This document shows, in pieces, positions 41,361-51,654 of a stretch of DNA of 64,000 nt. The notes under the pieces were generated by a model, which made no database searches, was not told where the DNA came from, and worked only from the letters and a program-made list of their open reading frames with translations. This DNA is from Gemmatimonadota bacterium (GTDB lineage: Bacteria > Gemmatimonadota > Gemmatimonadetes > Longimicrobiales > Gaopeijiaceae), in contig JAJEBW010000018.1 in the NCBI GenBank assembly GCA_022822325.1, positions 248,001 to 312,000 of the forward strand, in the 5' to 3' direction. The stretch's first letter is position 1; each line of letters opens with the position of its first letter. A program made the translations under genes and the position numbers.

Positions 41361-41954
41361 GTGTCGGCGATCCGGACCCTGACGCGCGAGTTGCGTCGGC
41401 TTCCCGGTGTGGGAGAGCGAACCGCGTTGCGGCTGGCGTACCATCTCGTCAGGGGAGACAAGGCCGACGTGCGCCGTTTGGCCCGCTCCCTGCTCGATCT
41501 TGCCGACCGGGTTCATCCCTGTCCCCGCTGCGGCAACTACTGCGAAGCCGAGCTCTGCGCGGTGTGCGAGGACCCCCGCCGCGATCCCCGCGTGATCTGC
41601 GTGGTGGAGGAGGCCTGGGAGGTTGGGGCCATCGAGCGCGCCGGACGCTACCGGGGACTCTTTCATGTGCTGGGAGGACGCCTCTCGCCCCTGGACGGGA
41701 TCGGCCCGGAGCGGCTCAACATCGACCGGCTTCTCGACCGGTTGGAGGAGGCGGGGGAAGAGACCCGCGAGGTGATCCTGGCGACCAATGCGAGCGTCGA
41801 GGGCGAGGCCACCGCCGTCTTCCTGGAGGGACTCCTGCGTCCGCGCGGACTCCGCGTGACCCGGCTGGCGCGCGGCATTCCGGTCGGAAGCGATCTCGAG
41901 TACGTCGATGGCACGACGATCGCCGAGGCTCTCCAGGGCAGAAAGGAAATGTAG
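41361..41954 (+). CDS. recR: Recombination protein RecR
   Basis: LRRLPGVGERTALRLAYHL, CPRCGNYCEAELCAVC, RYRGLFHVLGGRLSPLDGIGPERL. Confidence 0.95.
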   Translation: MSAIRTLTRELRRLPGVGERTALRLAYHLVRGDKADVRRLARSLLDLADRVHPCPRCGNYCEAELCAVCEDPRRDPRVICVVEEAWEVGAIERAGRYRGLFHVLGGRLSPLDGIGPERLNIDRLLDRLEEAGEETREVILATNASVEGEATAVFLEGLLRPRGLRVTRLARGIPVGSDLEYVDGTTIAEALQGRKEM

Positions 41955-41961
41955 GGGATCG

Positions 41962-42261
41962 ATGAATGCGCGCGCGCGGCGAGTCGGCTATTTCCTTCTG
42001 GGCGCTTCGGTGGTGCTCGGCGTCTCCGCGCTGGTGCTGCGGGACCAGCTCTCGCGCAACCGGCGCGATCTCTTCAGCCCCAATCCTCTGCGCAGACTGG
42101 CGGCGCTCGGTCACCTGGGCCGCAGCGGCGCGACGGTGGGCGCCGTCACCCTCCTGCGCGATTTCCGCGACTGGGAGGAACGCCCGTTGCTGCGCGGCCG
42201 CGCCGGAGCCATCCTGGCCCGCATGGAGGACGAACTCCGCGAACGCAAGGGCGCGCGATGA
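41962..42261 (+). CDS. Hypothetical membrane-anchored protein
   Basis: 99 aa, N-terminal TM (VGYFLLGASVVLGVSALVL); ATGA overlap with pgsA. Confidence 0.55.
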   Translation: MNARARRVGYFLLGASVVLGVSALVLRDQLSRNRRDLFSPNPLRRLAALGHLGRSGATVGAVTLLRDFRDWEERPLLRGRAGAILARMEDELRERKGAR

Positions 42262-42911
42262 ACATTCCCAACGCCATCACCATGGCCCGGATCGCGCTCT
42301 GCCCGGTCATCGTCCTGCTGGCGCTTTCCTCCGATCCCCAACTGCGATACGCGGCCTTCGTCGTCTTCGTCCTGGCCGCGCTTTCGGACATCTGGGATGG
42401 TCACCTCGCCCGCAAGCACGGCTGGATATCCAACACCGGCAAGCTCCTCGATCCGATCGCCGACAAGCTCCTGGTCGCCAGCGCGCTGATCCCCCTCTTC
42501 CTGATCACCCGCCGCGACGACGGCTTCAGCGATCTGCCCCTCTTCGGCGGTCCGCTTCCCCTCTGGATCCTGATCGTGGTGTTCGGCCGCGAGCTGGCGG
42601 TCACCCTCTTCCGCGGCTACGCGGTGCGCCGGGGAATCGTGATCTCGGCGGGCAAGTCCGGAAAGTACAAGTCATTCTTCACCTATCTCTTCGGCGGGGC
42701 GCTCCTGATGTGGTTTCCGCTCCTGCGCACGGCCGCGGATTCGGGCTGGTCCGGTTCCACCTGGCAGGCGTGGCGGATCTTTCATTCCCTCTTTGCGGCC
42801 ACGACCCTGGCGCTCGCCGTCTTCCTGACCCTCTTCTCGCTGGCGGACTATCTCTGGCGCTACCGCTCCCTGATGACCGCCGACGGCCGAAACGACGAGG
42901 GCAAGCGATGA
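42258..42911 (+). CDS. pgsA: CDP-diacylglycerol-glycerol-3-phosphate 3-phosphatidyltransferase
   Basis: CDP-alcohol phosphotransferase motif DIWDGHLARKHGWISNTGKLLDPIADK. Confidence 0.9.
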   Translation: MNIPNAITMARIALCPVIVLLALSSDPQLRYAAFVVFVLAALSDIWDGHLARKHGWISNTGKLLDPIADKLLVASALIPLFLITRRDDGFSDLPLFGGPLPLWILIVVFGRELAVTLFRGYAVRRGIVISAGKSGKYKSFFTYLFGGALLMWFPLLRTAADSGWSGSTWQAWRIFHSLFAATTLALAVFLTLFSLADYLWRYRSLMTADGRNDEGKR

Positions 42912-43040
42912 GAGCGGCGCCGCGGGATCGATCGGAGCCGGGGGCGGGCGCAACGGACTTCGCCGGTTCCCGGTCGTGGAGCCACCACGGTCCTGCGGCC
43001 CCGCGCGGTTGCGCGAACGGGCGGCGCGAGGAATGGGGCC

Positions 43041-43562
43041 TTGCGCTTGCATGACGGGGGGTCCGTTCCGGTGAGGGAAGAGGCGCTGCGTGAGCGGGCC
43101 CGGCGTCTCCTGGAACGGGCCGAATCCGCCGATCTTCGCCTGGCCACGGCCGAAAGTTGCACGGGGGGACTGCTGGCCGGGATCATCACCGCTCTTCCCG
43201 GGGCGTCGGCCAGCTTCGCGGGGGGACTGGTCGCCTACGCGAACGAGATCAAGGTTCGCCATCTCGGGGTTCCGGCGCGCGTCCTGGAGGCCGAGGGCGC
43301 GGTCTCGGAGGCGGTGGCGCTGCGGATGGCGCGCGGCGCCCGCGAGCGCTTCGGGGCCGGACTGGCGATCGCGGCGACGGGGATTGCGGGCCCCGCGGGC
43401 GGGACTCCGGAGAAGCCGGTCGGGACGGTCTGGATCGCGGTCTCGCATTCGCCGGGAGGGGATGTCGCGCGGCGGCAGCGCTTCGGGGGCGGACGGGCGG
43501 AGGTTCGCCTCGCGAGCGTGGCCGCGGCGCTGGATCTGGCGCTGGAAACGCTGGCGCGCTGA
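43041..43562 (+). CDS. CinA C-terminal-like (PncC) nicotinamide-nucleotide amidohydrolase
   Basis: ATAESCTGGLLAGIITALPGASASFAGGLVAYANEIK, GIAGPAGGTPEKPVGTVWIA; alternative GTG start at 43071. Confidence 0.88.
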   Translation: MRLHDGGSVPVREEALRERARRLLERAESADLRLATAESCTGGLLAGIITALPGASASFAGGLVAYANEIKVRHLGVPARVLEAEGAVSEAVALRMARGARERFGAGLAIAATGIAGPAGGTPEKPVGTVWIAVSHSPGGDVARRQRFGGGRAEVRLASVAAALDLALETLAR

Positions 43563-43693
43563 CGCATTCCGGCCCGGGTGGCGTAGATTTCGGACGCCCC
43601 GGCGCCAACCCGGCCGGGAGACCGCGCGGTCGCCGTCAGGCGGCGCGGCGGCGAACCCCCAAAGCGAGGGACGAACAGGAAGCGCGACCTGCG

Positions 43694-44482
43694 ATGAGAG
43701 CTCATAATCCCGATTCCCCCAATCCCGATTTCCCCGATCCCGGTTCCCCCGACCGGACCGAGACGAACCCGGAATCCGCGGACGACCGCGCGACGGAGCG
43801 TTCCCCGCAGAGCGCCGCGTCCGAACCGGAGGAGACTTCCTCTCCCGCGCGGGATCCGGCCGCGACGGAGGAGGCGGCGGCAGTGGCGGATCCCGATTCC
43901 GGCGCAGCTCCCGATTCTTCCCCCGGCGACGGCGCGGACTCCGCGGCAACCGACGATCCCGCCCCCGATGTCCGCAGCGACGCCGACGAAGAGGATCCGG
44001 ACCCCCGCGAGGACGACGCCCCGGACCGGATCGCGGAACTCGAAGCCGAGCGAGACCGTCTGAGGGAGCGCCACCTGCGGCTCGCGGCCGACTTCGACAA
44101 CTTTCGGAAACGCACCGAGGAACGGGTGCGGCGGCGTTGGGACAGCGCGCAGGCCGATCTGGTCGGGAAGCTCCTGGATCCGCTGGACGACCTGCTCCGC
44201 GTGACGGCGCTGGAGCCCGGCAGCGAGGCCAGCGTGGATTCGATCGTGGAGGGTATCGGCCTGGTCGAGCGCAAGTTCATGCAGGCGCTGGGGGAGGCCG
44301 GAGTCGAGACGGTGGATCCCGCGGGGGAGCCCTTCGATCCGAACACGATGGAGGCGATGATGCGGCAGCCGGCCGATTCCGAGGAGATGGACGACACCGT
44401 CGCCATGGTCTTCCAGCGGGGCTACACGCTCCGTGGCCTGCTCATCCGGCCCGCGCGGGTCAGCGTCTACAAGTGCCAATAG
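43694..44482 (+). CDS. grpE: Nucleotide exchange factor GrpE with long acidic N-terminal extension
   Basis: RLRERHLRLAADFDNFRKRTEERV, GVETVDPAGEPFDPNTMEAM, VFQRGYTLRGLLIRPARVSV. Confidence 0.9.
   Translation: MRAHNPDSPNPDFPDPGSPDRTETNPESADDRATERSPQSAASEPEETSSPARDPAATEEAAAVADPDSGAAPDSSPGDGADSAATDDPAPDVRSDADEEDPDPREDDAPDRIAELEAERDRLRERHLRLAADFDNFRKRTEERVRRRWDSAQADLVGKLLDPLDDLLRVTALEPGSEASVDSIVEGIGLVERKFMQALGEAGVETVDPAGEPFDPNTMEAMMRQPADSEEMDDTVAMVFQRGYTLRGLLIRPARVSVYKCQ
43706..43750 (+). repeat. 15-bp tandem repeat x3 at the 5' end of grpE (NPDSP/NPDFP/DPGSP)
   Basis: AATCCCGATTCCCCC / AATCCCGATTTCCCC / GATCCCGGTTCCCCC. Confidence 0.9.
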
Positions 44483-44495
44483 TGGTGCCGGGCCG

Positions 44496-45617
44496 ATGAC
44501 GAAGACCGACAAGGACTACTACGCCATCCTGGGAGTGGCGCCCGGGGCCGACGAGGCGGCGATCAAGTCGGCCTACCGCAAGCTCGCCAAGGAATGCCAC
44601 CCCGACGCCAACCCGGGCAATCCGGCCGCGGCCGAGCGCTTCCGCGAGATCGGCGAGGCCAACGGCGTCCTTTCCGATCCCGCCCAGCGCGCCCGCTACG
44701 ACCGGATGCGCCGTCTGGGGGCGTTCGGAATGCGCGGCGGCGCGGCGGGGAGCCCGGGCAGACGTCCCGATCCGCAGCAGCGCTCCAGCGGCTTCTCCTT
44801 CGACGACCTGGGCGGACTCGGCGGCTTCGGCGACATCTTTTCGTCGATCTTCGACCGCGGCCGCAAGGAGGAGACCCGCGCCCGCTCCGGCCCGGCGCGC
44901 GGCAACAATATCGAATACGCCCTCGAAGTGCCCTTCATGGTGGCCGCGACCGGCGGAAAGCTCCCGATCTCGATTCCGGTCACCGAGGAGTGCGCCACCT
45001 GCGGGGGATCGGGGGGCGCGCCCGGCACGAGCTGGAAGAAGTGCGACGAATGCCGTGGTTCGGGGACCGTTTCCTTCGGCCAGGGAGGATTCGCGGTCAG
45101 CCGTCCCTGTCCCGCCTGCGCCGGCCGGGGCCGCCAGCCCGGGAAGCTCTGCGACGCCTGCGGCGGCGATGGGCGCGTCCACCAGAACCGCAATCTCCAG
45201 GTCACCGTGCCGGCCGGGGTGGACACCGGATCGAAGGTGCGGCTGACGGGGCAGGGGGAGCGCGGTTCGTCGGGCGGCGCCCCCGGCGATCTGGTCATCG
45301 CCTTCAAGGTCCTGCCGCACCGGTTCTTCCGGCGCGAGGGCCACGACATCCACGTCGACGTCGCGATCAATCTGGCGCAGGCGATGCTGGGGTCGCGGAT
45401 CCGCGTCAGCACGATCTCGGGACGCAAGGTCGTGCTGCGGATTCCGCCGGGCACCCAGCCGGGCACCCTCTTCCGGATTCGTGGCCAGGGGATCAGCCGG
45501 GAGGGGAAGCGCGGCGACCAGTTCGTGAGGGTGAAGGTCGACCTTCCGGAGTCGCTGGGGACGGAGCAGGAACGGAAGCTGCGCGACTTTGCCGAATCGG
45601 CGGGTCTGCGCTGGTGA
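44496..45617 (+). CDS. dnaJ: Chaperone DnaJ
   Basis: J-domain with HPD (KECHPDANPGN), G/F region, four CxxCxGxG-type motifs. Confidence 0.93.
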   Translation: MTKTDKDYYAILGVAPGADEAAIKSAYRKLAKECHPDANPGNPAAAERFREIGEANGVLSDPAQRARYDRMRRLGAFGMRGGAAGSPGRRPDPQQRSSGFSFDDLGGLGGFGDIFSSIFDRGRKEETRARSGPARGNNIEYALEVPFMVAATGGKLPISIPVTEECATCGGSGGAPGTSWKKCDECRGSGTVSFGQGGFAVSRPCPACAGRGRQPGKLCDACGGDGRVHQNRNLQVTVPAGVDTGSKVRLTGQGERGSSGGAPGDLVIAFKVLPHRFFRREGHDIHVDVAINLAQAMLGSRIRVSTISGRKVVLRIPPGTQPGTLFRIRGQGISREGKRGDQFVRVKVDLPESLGTEQERKLRDFAESAGLRW

Positions 45618-46710
45618 CGCGCCGGATGCGGCCGCCCCCCAGGAGCTGATCGCCGGCAAAGAGGACGCCCGACTGTCCCGGGGTCGCGGCGCGCGCCGAT
45701 TCCGGGAAGGACAGCCGCGCGAAGCCGGATCCCACCGCCTCGAGGCGGCACCGCAGCGGCGGCGCCCGGTAGCGGATCTGAACCCCGAGGAGCGTGCCCG
45801 GGGGCGGGGGATCGGCGAGCCAGTTGAGCTCCTCCAGCTCCAGCCCATTCGCTTCGAGCAGGCGCCGGGGACCGATCACCACCTCGCGCGTGGACGGCCG
45901 GATCTCGATTACGTAATGCGGCTCGGGCAGCCCGCCGCCGAAGCCGCGGCGCTGTCCCACGGTGAAGCCGGCGTAGCCGTCGTGGCGGCCGAGCACCCGT
46001 CCCCGCGCGTTCACGACCGGGCCGGGCGAGAGGGCGGAGTGGGCGGTTGGAAGACGCCGCGCGAGGAAGTCGCGGTAGTTGCCGGTGGGAACGAAACAGA
46101 TCTCCTGCGATTCGGGCTTGGCCGCGGTGACGAGTCCCAGCGCCCGGGCCCTTGCCCGCACCTCGGGCTTGGCGAGGCCGCCCAGGGGGAAGCGAAGGCG
46201 GTCGAGGAGTTCGCGCGGCAGTCCCCAGAGGAAGTAGGACTGGTCCTTGGCGCGATCCGCTCCGCGCAGCAGCCGCACCGTCCCGCCCGCCCGCTCCAGC
46301 CGCACATAGTGCCCCGAGGCGATGCCGTCGCAGTTCAGGACCCGCCCGCGCCGCATGAGGTCGCGGAACTTGGTGTTGGAGTTGCAGCGCACGCAGGGGT
46401 TCGGGGTGCGCCCGCGGCCGTACTCGCTCACGAAGTCGTCGATGACGTCGCGGGTGAACTCGCGCTCCACATCGAAGACGTAGTGCGGGATTCCGAGGGC
46501 GTCGGCGACGGCGCGGGCGTCGCGGATGCCGTCGAGGCCGCAGCAGGTGCGCGACGACGCGGCCTCCTCCTCGTCGCCGTAGCAGAAGGTCTTCATGGTG
46601 GCCCCGATCACCTCGTGGCCGGCCTCGACCAGGAGCGCGGCCGCGACCGAGGAGTCCACCCCGCCGGACATGGCGACCAGAATGCGCCGGCGCGGCGCGG
46701 CGGCGGTCAT
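45493..46710 (-). CDS. mnmA: tRNA-specific 2-thiouridylase MnmA
   Basis: VAMSGGVDSSVAAALLVEAGHEVIGATMKTF, TPNPCVRCNSNTKF, KDQSYFLWGL, ESQEICFVP, GQRRGFGGGLPEPHYV. Confidence 0.94.
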   Translation of the reverse strand: MTAAAPRRRILVAMSGGVDSSVAAALLVEAGHEVIGATMKTFCYGDEEEAASSRTCCGLDGIRDARAVADALGIPHYVFDVEREFTRDVIDDFVSEYGRGRTPNPCVRCNSNTKFRDLMRRGRVLNCDGIASGHYVRLERAGGTVRLLRGADRAKDQSYFLWGLPRELLDRLRFPLGGLAKPEVRARARALGLVTAAKPESQEICFVPTGNYRDFLARRLPTAHSALSPGPVVNARGRVLGRHDGYAGFTVGQRRGFGGGLPEPHYVIEIRPSTREVVIGPRRLLEANGLELEELNWLADPPPPGTLLGVQIRYRAPPLRCRLEAVGSGFARLSFPESARAATPGQSGVLFAGDQLLGGGRIRRVTSADPPIRQSRAASVPAPSPATPEGRPSPSRTGRRASPPG

Positions 46711-47867
46711 GGCCGGGACAGGGCGCGGGCCCGGCGCACCGCCTCCGAGACCGCCTCCACGATCCGGTCGAGCTGGCGCGTCCCGTTGGTTGGGCCGAAG
46801 CTGAGCCGCAGCGAGGCCGCGTCGTCGTTCGGGTGCAGCGCGGCGATGGCGGAACTCGGTGCGCGGGAGCCGCTCGCGCAGGCCGATCCCGCCGAAGCGG
46901 CGATTCCGAGTCCGTCCAGGGCGGCGAGCAGGGTGTCCGGGTCGGCGCCGGGAATGCCCAGCGAGAGGATGTGCGGCGCGCGCGGCAGGGAAGCTCCGTG
47001 GACCCGGAGTCGTCGCTGTCCCGCGAGCAGACGGCGCTCCACCGCGTCTCGGAGGGAGGCCAGCCGTTCGGCCTCGGCGGCCCGCTCGGCGATGGCGAGC
47101 TCGAGGGCCATTGCCAGCCCCGCGGCCCCCGCGACGTCCTCGGTGCCGGGGCGGATCCCTCCCTCCTGACCCCCTCCGAAGTGCAGCGGCGCGATTTCGG
47201 TCCGGCCACGCGCGACCAGCGCCCCCGTTCCCCGCGGCCCCCCGGTCTTGTGCCCGGTCACGGTGAGGAGATCCACCGGCGCGTCGGCCAGCGACACCGG
47301 CACCTTGCCCACGGCCTGCACCGCGTCGCTGTGGAGGGGCACCCCGCGATCCCGGCAGAGCTCGGCGATCCGGGCGATGGGAAGGACCGTTCCGGTCTCG
47401 TTGTTGACCCACATGCACGATGCGAGGCAGGGACCGTCGGCCAGCGCGTCGCGAAACTGGTCGAGATCGAAGGCGCCCGCGGCGAAGCCCACGGTCGTGA
47501 CGCGCGCTCCCTCCCTGCGCGCCTGCTGCGCGGCCGCCGCCACCGCCGGATGCTCGACCGCCGAGAGGACGATGTGCGCCCTGTTCCCCTCCGCCAGCCG
47601 CCGTCGCGCCGTTCCCAGGACCGCCAGGTTGTCGGACTCGGTGCCGCCCCGGGTGAAGACGACCCGCGCCGAGGGTGCTCCCAGCGACGCCGCGACCGAA
47701 CGCCGGGCCGACTCCAGACGGGCACGCGCCGCGCGGCCCCAGCGATGCGCGCTCGATGGATTGCCGAAGTCGCGACGGGCGCACTCCGCCATGACCTCGG
47801 CGACCTCCGGGCGAAGCGGGGTCGTGGCCGCGTGGTCGAGGTAGATGGGGGCGGGGGGGTAGGGCAT
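46707..47867 (-). CDS. Cysteine desulfurase (NifS/IscS family)
   Basis: IYLDHAATTPLRPEV, VNNETGTVLPI, PLHSDAVQAVGK, TVTGHKTGGPRG, GSACASGS. Confidence 0.94.
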   Translation of the reverse strand: MPYPPAPIYLDHAATTPLRPEVAEVMAECARRDFGNPSSAHRWGRAARARLESARRSVAASLGAPSARVVFTRGGTESDNLAVLGTARRRLAEGNRAHIVLSAVEHPAVAAAAQQARREGARVTTVGFAAGAFDLDQFRDALADGPCLASCMWVNNETGTVLPIARIAELCRDRGVPLHSDAVQAVGKVPVSLADAPVDLLTVTGHKTGGPRGTGALVARGRTEIAPLHFGGGQEGGIRPGTEDVAGAAGLAMALELAIAERAAEAERLASLRDAVERRLLAGQRRLRVHGASLPRAPHILSLGIPGADPDTLLAALDGLGIAASAGSACASGSRAPSSAIAALHPNDDAASLRLSFGPTNGTRQLDRIVEAVSEAVRRARALSRP

Positions 47868-48025
47868 GGGTCTTGCGGGAGGGAAGCGCCTGGGTGAAGC
47901 GGGGGTGCAGCCGGTACGCCTGCCACAGGTAATATGGTATATTCGACGCCGCCGGTGGACGGTCCCGCGGTCCTTCCCCGTCTCCGGTTCCGTCGTTGCC
48001 AGGGCACCCTGATCTTCGAGCGCTC

Positions 48026-49156
48026 ATGAACCTTCACGAATACCAGGCCAAGGAACTCTTTCGCGCAGCCGGAATGGCGGTCAATCCCGGCGAGGTGGCC
48101 GGGGACGCGCGCGCCGTTCGCAGGATCGCGGAGCGGTGGGATGGAAAGGTGGTGGTGAAGGCGCAGGTTCATTCGGGGGGGAGGGGGAAGGCGGGCGGGG
48201 TCCGGCTGGCGCGGACGGCCGGGGAGGCGGAATCCTCGGCGGAGGCGATCCTCGGGATGGAGATCAATGGCCTCGCCGTCGAGCGGGTGCTGGTCTCGCC
48301 GCTGGAAGAGATCGCGAGCGAGGCCTATGCGGGCGTCCTGGTGGACCGCGATTCGCAGTGCCCGGTCCTCATGGTTTCGGCGGAGGGCGGCGTGGACATC
48401 GAGGAGGTGGCGCGCGACAACCCCGATGCGATTCACCGTCTGCACGTCGATCCCCGCTACGGGCTGATGCCGCACCAGGCCTTCGGGTTGGCCGGCAAGC
48501 TCTTTCGCGACCCCGCGCAGCGGCGCCAGGGGGCCCGCATCATCGCGCAGCTCTACCAGGTCTTCGTTGAGAACGGCGCCTCGATGGCCGAGATCAATCC
48601 GCTGATCGCGACCGCCGCGGGCGAGGTCCTGGCGATCGACGCCAAGGTCAGCCTCGACGACAACGAGCTCTTCCGCCGTCCCGCGCTGGCCGCGCTCCGC
48701 GATCCCGGGTCGGAGGACGAGGCCGAGCGCAAGGCGCGCGAAAAGGGACTGAGCTTCGTCCGGCTCGAGGGCAATGTCGGGTGTTGCGTGAATGGCGCCG
48801 GACTCGCGATGGCCACGATGGATCTGGTCAAGCACTGCGGCGGCGAACCGGCGAACTTCCTCGACATCGGGGGATCGTCGAATCCGGACAAGGTGGTGGC
48901 CGCGCTGGAGATCATCACCGCCGACCCGGCCGTCCGCGTGATTCTCTTCAACATCTTCGGGGGGATCACGCGCTGCGACGACGTGGCCCGGGGGATCGTC
49001 GAGGCGACGCGCAGGATCGAGATCGAGGCGCCGATCGTGATCCGGCTGACGGGCACGAACGAGAGGCTTGCGCGCGAAATCCTGGCCGATGCGGGCTTCG
49101 CGGCCGGAACTTCCATGGACGAAGTCGTGCAGGAGGCGGTGCGGCTCGCCGGCTGA
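48026..49156 (+). CDS. sucC: Succinate-CoA ligase beta subunit
   Basis: [66 protein letters not shown]. Confidence 0.96.
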   Translation: MNLHEYQAKELFRAAGMAVNPGEVAGDARAVRRIAERWDGKVVVKAQVHSGGRGKAGGVRLARTAGEAESSAEAILGMEINGLAVERVLVSPLEEIASEAYAGVLVDRDSQCPVLMVSAEGGVDIEEVARDNPDAIHRLHVDPRYGLMPHQAFGLAGKLFRDPAQRRQGARIIAQLYQVFVENGASMAEINPLIATAAGEVLAIDAKVSLDDNELFRRPALAALRDPGSEDEAERKAREKGLSFVRLEGNVGCCVNGAGLAMATMDLVKHCGGEPANFLDIGGSSNPDKVVAALEIITADPAVRVILFNIFGGITRCDDVARGIVEATRRIEIEAPIVIRLTGTNERLAREILADAGFAAGTSMDEVVQEAVRLAG

Positions 49157-49262
49157 AGCGAAACGAGACTCCGGGCAGGACCGGAACCGGGCGCCGAGCC
49201 GGGATCCGGACCGCGCGCCCCACCTGCGGAAACGCTCCGAAACCGAACCACCAGGACCAGTC

Positions 49263-50150
49263 ATGTCGATCTTCGTTGACGAGAAGACCCGCGTTGTCGT
49301 GCAGGGAATCACCGGGCGCGACGGCTCCTTTCATACCCGCCAGATGATGGCCTACGGGACCCGGGTGGTCGCCGGAGTGACGCCGGGGAAGGGGGGACGG
49401 GCCTTCGAGGGACCCGGGGGCGCGGTCGTCCCGGTCTTCGATACCGTGGCGGAGGCCGTGGCCCGGACGGGGGCGGACGCCAGCGTCGTCTATGTGCCGC
49501 CAGCCTTTGCCGCGAGCGCGATCATGGAGGCCGCCGACGCGCGCATTCCCTTCGTCGTCTGCGTGACCGAGGGGATTCCCGTCCTGGACATGACCCGGGC
49601 CCACGCGCTGGCTCGCGACCGCGGTTCCCGGGTGCTCGGTCCGAACTGTCCGGGGATCATCTGTCCGGGAAAGACGACGCTGGGGATCATTCCCGGGCGG
49701 ATTGTCGCGCCGGGTCCGGTGGGGCTGATCTCGCGCTCCGGCACACTGACCTACGAGGCCGTGCACCATCTGACGCGGGCCGGCCTGGGGCAGACGGCCT
49801 GTGTGGGAATCGGCGGCGATCCCCTGATCGGCACCAGCTTCGTGGATTGCCTGGAGGCCTTTGCCGCGGACCCCGGGACCGAGGCGGTGGTCATGATCGG
49901 CGAGATTGGCGGCACCGCGGAGCAGAAGGCGGCGGCCTGGGCCGGCGAAAACCTCGACATTCCGGTGGTCGGCTTCATCGCCGGGCGGACCGCGCCTCCG
50001 GGCAAGCGCATGGGGCATGCGGGGGCGATCATCAGCGGCTCGGCGGGAACGGCTGAGGAAAAGACCCGGGCCTTCGAGGAGAACGGCATCCGGGTCGCGC
50101 TGCGTCCCTCCGAGATCTCCGCCCTGGTCGCGGACGCCCTCGGCCGGTAG
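49263..50150 (+). CDS. sucD: Succinate-CoA ligase alpha subunit
   Basis: [52 protein letters not shown]. Confidence 0.96.
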   Translation: MSIFVDEKTRVVVQGITGRDGSFHTRQMMAYGTRVVAGVTPGKGGRAFEGPGGAVVPVFDTVAEAVARTGADASVVYVPPAFAASAIMEAADARIPFVVCVTEGIPVLDMTRAHALARDRGSRVLGPNCPGIICPGKTTLGIIPGRIVAPGPVGLISRSGTLTYEAVHHLTRAGLGQTACVGIGGDPLIGTSFVDCLEAFAADPGTEAVVMIGEIGGTAEQKAAAWAGENLDIPVVGFIAGRTAPPGKRMGHAGAIISGSAGTAEEKTRAFEENGIRVALRPSEISALVADALGR

Positions 50151-50176
50151 CCCCGCGGCGAGAGCGACTGCGAACC

Positions 50177-51040
50177 GTGGCCGACGTTACCCTGGGAACG
50201 CTCCTCGCCCGGCCCGGAGTCGTTCTTGCGTCCGAAGGAGCTCCCCTTGCGTTCCACCTCTCCGGCCGCCCCCTCCCCCCCGCCCACCCCCTCTCGACCG
50301 CCATCGCGCGGGCGCGTTCCCTGGACCGAAGCTGGTGGCGGGTTCCCTTCACCGACACGATCGACTTCGTCAATCTCGGCCGCGACAGCGCCCCCGCCCC
50401 CGGTCTGGCCGCCGTCCTGCGCGAGCGTCCCGGATCGCGACCCCGCGTAACCTGGTTCGTCTGGGGACTCGCTCGCCCCTCGGTCAATCTCTTCCTCGCC
50501 CCGGCGCTCCTGCGCCACTCCCGGCCTCCCGCGCTGCCGCCCGATGGAGAGGCGCTGGCCCGGCTTCTCGCGCTGGCCGGGTTGCGCGACTTCGCGATTC
50601 CGGCCACGGTCCGGGTCGGCCACCTTCTCGAACCCCTCGCCTACCGGATCTATCCCGACACCCCGATCGCCGAGATTCAGCACCTCATGGTTCGGCGCGA
50701 CCTCAGGGCCCTTCCCGTGGTGGGCGAAGGCCAGGAGATGCTGGGCGTCATCATGGCGGAACGGGTTCTGGGGCGGATCCTGCCCGGCCGGGAGAAGGGG
50801 CATCGGTGCGGAAGCCGCGATCTCGTGGCTCGCGATCTGATGACGCGCTCGGTGATGTGCCTTTCGGAGCGGGAGGAGCTCGGCGCGGCCAGCCGGCAAC
50901 TGATCTCGCGCGGGATCTCGCGCCTCCCGGTCTTCGCCGAGGGCCGTCTCACCGGCTTCCTCTCCGCCGAGGCGGTCATGCGGGCCTTCTCCGAGACCTT
51001 CGTCGCCACGCGCGCGCCGGTGCGCCTGGAGCTGGATTGA
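50177..51040 (+). CDS. CBS-domain protein with uncharacterised N-terminal region
   Basis: C-terminal CBS pair (IYPDTPIAEIQHLMVRRDLRALPVVGEGQEMLGVI...LISRGISRLPVFAEGRLTGFLSAEAVM); GTG start. Confidence 0.7.
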   Translation: MADVTLGTLLARPGVVLASEGAPLAFHLSGRPLPPAHPLSTAIARARSLDRSWWRVPFTDTIDFVNLGRDSAPAPGLAAVLRERPGSRPRVTWFVWGLARPSVNLFLAPALLRHSRPPALPPDGEALARLLALAGLRDFAIPATVRVGHLLEPLAYRIYPDTPIAEIQHLMVRRDLRALPVVGEGQEMLGVIMAERVLGRILPGREKGHRCGSRDLVARDLMTRSVMCLSEREELGAASRQLISRGISRLPVFAEGRLTGFLSAEAVMRAFSETFVATRAPVRLELD

Positions 51041-51125
51041 TTTCCATTCCCTGCCGAATCGCCCCACCGCCCGAATCCCGGTTCCCGCACGCACGCCTCC
51101 AACCCACCACAGGAGCATGAGCGCC

Positions 51126-51569
51126 ATGAGCGCCACCCCCGCCAGCCGCACCCTTGCCATCATCAAGCCCGACGCGACCGGAAACGCCCTCGCCGGAAAG
51201 ATCCTCGCGCACCTCGAAGAAGCCGGTTTCCGCCTGCGCGCGCTGCGCATGACGACGCTGACGCGCTCCCAGGCGCGGGCCTTCTACGCCGTGCACCGGG
51301 AACGTCCCTTCCATGATTCGCTGGTCGCCTTCATGACCTCCGGGCCGTGCATTCCCCTGGTGCTCGAGGCTCCCGGCGCGGTCGGGCGGCTCCGCGATGC
51401 GATCGGCGCGACCGATCCCGCCGAGGCCGCCGCGGGCACGGTGCGCCGCCTGTACGCGGAGTCGAAGGAGCGCAACGCCGTCCACGCCTCCGATTCGGAC
51501 GAGAACGCGCGTCGCGAGATCGCCTTCTTCTTTTCCAGGGCCGATCTGCTGGGGATGGGCCCGCAGTAG
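51126..51569 (+). CDS. ndk: Nucleoside-diphosphate kinase
   Basis: RTLAIIKPDATGN, HRERPFHDSLVAFMTSGP, RNAVHASDSDENARREIAFFF. Confidence 0.95.
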   Translation: MSATPASRTLAIIKPDATGNALAGKILAHLEEAGFRLRALRMTTLTRSQARAFYAVHRERPFHDSLVAFMTSGPCIPLVLEAPGAVGRLRDAIGATDPAEAAAGTVRRLYAESKERNAVHASDSDENARREIAFFFSRADLLGMGPQ

Positions 51570-51617
51570 AGGCCGCGCGCATCCGGAGGGGCCGGGGCGG
51601 CGGCGTTCGGAGCGCGA

Positions 51618-51647
51618 TTGACTGGCCGCAGTGCGGCGGGTTAGCTT
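51618..51647 (+). promoter_or_regulatory. Candidate promoter (TTGACT-N18-TAGCTT) driving yceD-rpmF-fab operon
   Basis: -35 51618-51623, -10 51642-51647; same -10 hexamer and spacer as the SRP RNA promoter. Confidence 0.7.
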
Positions 51648-51654
51648 GCACGCC

